A stretch of DNA of 8,180 nucleotides from Acidobacteriota bacterium (GTDB lineage: Bacteria; Acidobacteriota; Blastocatellia; Pyrinomonadales; Pyrinomonadaceae), in contig JADYZI010000112.1 in the NCBI GenBank assembly GCA_020853255.1, positions 1 to 8,180 of the forward strand. Direction: 5' to 3'. Positions 5,417 to 8,180 of this stretch are shown in pieces. The notes below the pieces were generated by a model. It ran no database searches, was not told the DNA's origin, and saw only the letters and a list, made by a program, of their open reading frames with translations. Position 1 is the first letter of the stretch. Each line of letters begins with the position of its first letter. The position numbers and the translations under genes are program-made.

Positions 5417-7639
5417 ATGGGCCCGAATCAAAGCAACAGCCTCGTGATAAACCTGTATATCGCCGTTTTGGCAACGGTGGCGGTGTTGTGCCTTGGCTGG
5501 GCTTTCTACGCATTTCCGGTCGAGAACAGAAGCCTTGGACTGCTGCTGCTGTCCTGTGTAACCGTGTTCTTTGGTTCGTCGCTCCGGGTTCAACTCCCGC
5601 GAACGAACATGCACCTGACCGCCTCGGACGCACTCGTGCTCTTCGCTCTGCTTACTTATGGCGGGCCGGTGGCTGTTTTGTTAGGAGCGGGAGAGGCTGC
5701 GTTCTCGTCATTCGTGCTTCGCCGAAGCGGGGCCCCAATGCGAGTCCAGACCATCATCGCGAATACGTCTGTCGCTGCGATATCGGTCTTTGTTTCGGCG
5801 ATCGCGATCCAGGCGCTATTCGCGTATCAGAACTACGGTGCCCCGACGGGCTTTTCACAACTCGTTGTGATGATGCTTGCGATGGGCCTATCACAATTTG
5901 CCGCCCATTCGATCCTTGTCTCTGCATACATTTCGATCCGAACTGGCCAGAAACTGCTTCAGGCCTGGAATGATCATTGCTTTGGGGCAATGGTCATTTA
6001 CCTGACCAGTGCATTGCTCAGCGGGCTGTTGTCACGAGCGTTCGACCAGGCCGATGTGATCCTCTTCGCATCTGTGGCCCTGTTCTTTGCGGTCGTTTAC
6101 ATAACCTATAAGCGATATTCCGATGCTGTACGCGATTCGTCCCTAAAGGCTGAGAAGGCCGAAAGTGACCGGGCGGAACAGGCTGAGCAGCACATTGGCG
6201 AGCTTGAACATTATATTCAGCAGCTTGAAGTAAGCTCGAATGCCCTCAGAGAAAGCCATGAAAAGCTTCACCATACCGTTTACCACGACTCGTTGACCGG
6301 GCTGCCGAACCGAAACTTTGTGGTTGATTCCATCAACGAACTGCTCCAGAAGCGAAAACAGACCAAACAGGATTTTGCTGTCCTCTTCCTCGATCTGAAC
6401 CGGTTCAAAACGATAAATGACAGTCTTGGCTATAGTATCGGTGACGAGTTGATCCGGACGGTTGCGAATCGGCTCAAGTCTTCCGGGACAGATTGCAAGG
6501 TTGGCCGTTTTGGCGGTGACGAATTTGCCGTGGTAATGCCCAGGATCAGCGTGGTTGGTGATGCTATCGCGTTGGCAAATTGGATAAATGCACAGGTTGC
6601 TCAGCCGTATGACCTGCTCGGGCGGCAGGTATTTGCGAGTGCAAGTCTTGGGATCGCGGTCAGCGACGATCGCTATCGCGACGCTGAAGAGATACTTCGC
6701 GATGCTGATATCGCGATGTACAACGCAAAAGAATCGGGCAAGTCGAGTATTGTTTTTGACCAGATCATGCACGCCCGCGCGGTTTCTCTACTTGAGTTGG
6801 AAACCGACCTTAGATTGGCTGTCGAACGCAATGAGTTTGAGCTTTTCTACCAGCCGATCGTTAACATTGGCGATGCCACGCTTATCGGTTTCGAGGCCCT
6901 ACTGCGCTGGAATCACCCGAGCCGAGGTTTGGTGACGCCGGGTGAATTTATCGAGACCGCGGAATCCACCGGGTTGATCATCCCGATGACCCTGCAAATC
7001 TTGAAGACAGCGTGCGAGCAATTGACGAGGTGGAAGCGGGCCCGCATCGCCCCTCGGTCGCTGATGATGAGCGTAAATCTTTCTGCCAGTCATCTAGGCC
7101 AGCCGAATCTCGTCGATAATCTGCGCATGATCGTAGAAGAGACAGGGATCGATCCGGGATGTCTCAAGCTGGAGATCACTGAAAGCGCGGTGATGGGCAA
7201 TGCCGAAGCTGTTATCGAGGTGCTGAAAAAGATCCAGCGGCTTGGTATTCAGCTCAGTATCGACGATTTTGGAACGGGTTACTCAAACCTGAGCTACTTG
7301 CACCGATTCCCGATCGATACCCTCAAGGTCGATCGATCTTTCGTCAGCACAATGGAAGGCGGATCGGAGAACGGCGAGATAGTTCGGACCATTTTGGCCC
7401 TGGCAAAGGCCTTGCGTTTGAGTGTGATCGCGGAGGGAATCGAAAGCATCCATCAGTTTCATCAGCTTAGGGTTCTCGGATGCGAGTATGGACAGGGCTT
7501 TCTGTTTTCACGCCCGATCCCGGCGGATGAGGCAACACGTTTGCTTGAAGATCCGGGCCGCTGGTCGAACGTTCTCCCGAATGATCAGTTACAGATCGTG
7601 CCGGGCGATCTTGAATACGACGAACTGCCAATTCAATAA
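5417..7639 (+). CDS. Membrane-anchored GGDEF-EAL protein for cyclic di-GMP turnover
   Basis: This 740-residue protein should both make and hydrolyse c-di-GMP at the inner membrane. ATG 5417 is preceded directly by an in-frame GTG (5414); neither has a convincing Shine-Dalgarno, so the start is uncertain by at least one codon. Residues of about 10-230 contain six or seven hydrophobic segments, an integral-membrane sensor that I cannot assign to a named family. A charged helical linker rich in Glu, Ala and Gln (about 231-285) probably forms a coiled coil. The GGDEF domain starts at DSLTGLPNR, continues through FLDLNRFKTINDSLG, and has an intact GGDEF at 366-370. No RxxD inhibitory site is seen at the usual spacing. 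The EAL domain has EALLRW (493-498), SVNLSA, LEITES, DDFGTGYS (Asp616, Asp617), LKVD (Lys637), AEGIES (Glu673) and GQGFLFSRP, so the phosphodiesterase residues are all present. The gene is probably monocistronic and converges with gatA. Which activity dominates cannot be told from sequence. Confidence 0.95.
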   Translation: MGPNQSNSLVINLYIAVLATVAVLCLGWAFYAFPVENRSLGLLLLSCVTVFFGSSLRVQLPRTNMHLTASDALVLFALLTYGGPVAVLLGAGEAAFSSFVLRRSGAPMRVQTIIANTSVAAISVFVSAIAIQALFAYQNYGAPTGFSQLVVMMLAMGLSQFAAHSILVSAYISIRTGQKLLQAWNDHCFGAMVIYLTSALLSGLLSRAFDQADVILFASVALFFAVVYITYKRYSDAVRDSSLKAEKAESDRAEQAEQHIGELEHYIQQLEVSSNALRESHEKLHHTVYHDSLTGLPNRNFVVDSINELLQKRKQTKQDFAVLFLDLNRFKTINDSLGYSIGDELIRTVANRLKSSGTDCKVGRFGGDEFAVVMPRISVVGDAIALANWINAQVAQPYDLLGRQVFASASLGIAVSDDRYRDAEEILRDADIAMYNAKESGKSSIVFDQIMHARAVSLLELETDLRLAVERNEFELFYQPIVNIGDATLIGFEALLRWNHPSRGLVTPGEFIETAESTGLIIPMTLQILKTACEQLTRWKRARIAPRSLMMSVNLSASHLGQPNLVDNLRMIVEETGIDPGCLKLEITESAVMGNAEAVIEVLKKIQRLGIQLSIDDFGTGYSNLSYLHRFPIDTLKVDRSFVSTMEGGSENGEIVRTILALAKALRLSVIAEGIESIHQFHQLRVLGCEYGQGFLFSRPIPADEATRLLEDPGRWSNVLPNDQLQIVPGDLEYDELPIQ

Positions 7640-7719
7640 CTTAATATGAACAGCCCTCACATCGCATACCGTCAAAGCCGGCTTGCCCACTCCCGCCGAA
7701 GATTCAAGAGGTCCAGGCG

Positions 7720-8180
7720 TCAATCCGCATAGATCCGCGGTTTCGCATCGGCCGGGAACTGGCCGCTATAGGCAGCAGCCAAGTTCAGCAATACGGGCTC
7801 GGACCAGAAATTTCCAACCAACTGAAAGCCGATAGGCAGTTCCTCAGTTGATAGGCCGCAGGGTACGCTGATCGCCGGGACTCCGGCAAGGTTTGCTGAG
7901 ACGGTATATACGTCGTTCAGGTACATCGCAAGTGGATCGTCAGATTTTTCACCAAGTTTGAATGCGACCGACGGCGATGTTGGCGTGAGTATGGCGTCGC
8001 ATGCGACAAAGGCGGACTGGTAATCCCGCTTGACCATTGCCCGGGCTTTCTGCGCTTTTGCATAGTAAGCGTCATAATAACCGCTTGAGAGAACATAAGT
8101 GCCCAGCATTATCCGCCGCTTGACCTCGGCACCAAAGCCTTCTTCGCGCGTTTTGAAATACATCTGTCGAAGGCCGCTCG
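7720..8180 (-). CDS. gatA: GatA, Asp-tRNA(Asn)/Glu-tRNA(Gln) amidotransferase subunit A, C-terminal part
   Basis: The minus-strand frame ends at TGA (7722-7720) and stays open to the right edge, giving about 152 C-terminal residues. GatA is the amidase subunit of the cytoplasmic GatCAB complex. It releases ammonia from glutamine, which GatB uses to convert Glu-tRNA(Gln) and/or Asp-tRNA(Asn). Recognisable blocks are [20 protein letters not shown], then [17 protein letters not shown], the segment [27 protein letters not shown], and [15 protein letters not shown] with LPIGFQLVG. All are characteristic of bacterial GatA rather than other amidase-signature enzymes. The Lys-Ser-Ser catalytic triad lies in the part outside the window. 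The Met codon at 8163 is internal, since the conserved region continues upstream of it. The gene converges on the c-di-GMP gene with 80 bases between stops. That gap shows a ten-base palindrome (AAGCCGGCTT, 7675-7684) but no clear terminator. Confidence 0.96.
   Translation of the reverse strand, partial: SGLRQMYFKTREEGFGAEVKRRIMLGTYVLSSGYYDAYYAKAQKARAMVKRDYQSAFVACDAILTPTSPSVAFKLGEKSDDPLAMYLNDVYTVSANLAGVPAISVPCGLSTEELPIGFQLVGNFWSEPVLLNLAAAYSGQFPADAKPRIYAD

Noticed and set aside
6143..6772. 209-codon minus-strand open frame opposite the GGDEF domain
   Set aside because: The plus strand encodes unmistakable GGDEF motifs here, and the antisense peptide matches nothing.
7675..7684. AAGCCGGCTT palindrome between the convergent genes as a bidirectional terminator
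   Set aside because: The palindrome has no loop and no flanking T or A run, so it would not form a usable terminator hairpin.

Overview
The window looks like a chromosomal stretch from a mid-GC Gram-negative bacterium. The secreted peptidase families and protein style fit Acidobacteriota (Blastocatellia / Pyrinomonadaceae type). That placement is an inference from protein character, because there is no rRNA or other phylogenetic marker here.

Layout. (1) 1-195: the last 64 codons of a plus-strand gene, probably an M14-type zinc carboxypeptidase, followed by a clear intrinsic terminator (214-242). (2) 337-2460: a prolyl-oligopeptidase-family (S9A) serine peptidase, closest to oligopeptidase B but carrying a Sec signal peptide. 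Its leader contains a perfect 18-bp tandem duplication (282-317). (3) 2738-5230: a secreted AprX-like subtilase (S8) with two unusual parts. Its N-terminal region reads like a degenerate Clp/HSP100 AAA+ ATPase domain without Walker A. Its C-terminus carries two equal-length arrays of the hexapeptide GLLISD. (4) 5417-7639: a membrane-anchored GGDEF-EAL protein for c-di-GMP turnover, with a probable own promoter. (5) 7720-8180, minus strand: the C-terminal part of gatA, the amidotransferase subunit that makes Asn-tRNA/Gln-tRNA by transamidation; it runs off the right edge and converges with the c-di-GMP gene.

The first three genes are co-directional and all encode peptidases. Two have visible signal peptides; the first is too truncated to tell. 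They look like separate transcription units for extracytoplasmic protein or peptide breakdown, since terminators or GC-rich hairpins separate them. The c-di-GMP gene and gatA show no obvious functional link to the peptidases.

The best candidate for something undescribed is the subtilase: a pseudo-AAA+ domain exported together with a subtilisin domain and a GLLISD solenoid-like tail. Non-coding stretches are all under 300 bases. They hold hairpins, one tandem duplication, one palindrome and one good -10 box. I found no tRNA, rRNA, CRISPR array, insertion sequence or phage feature.
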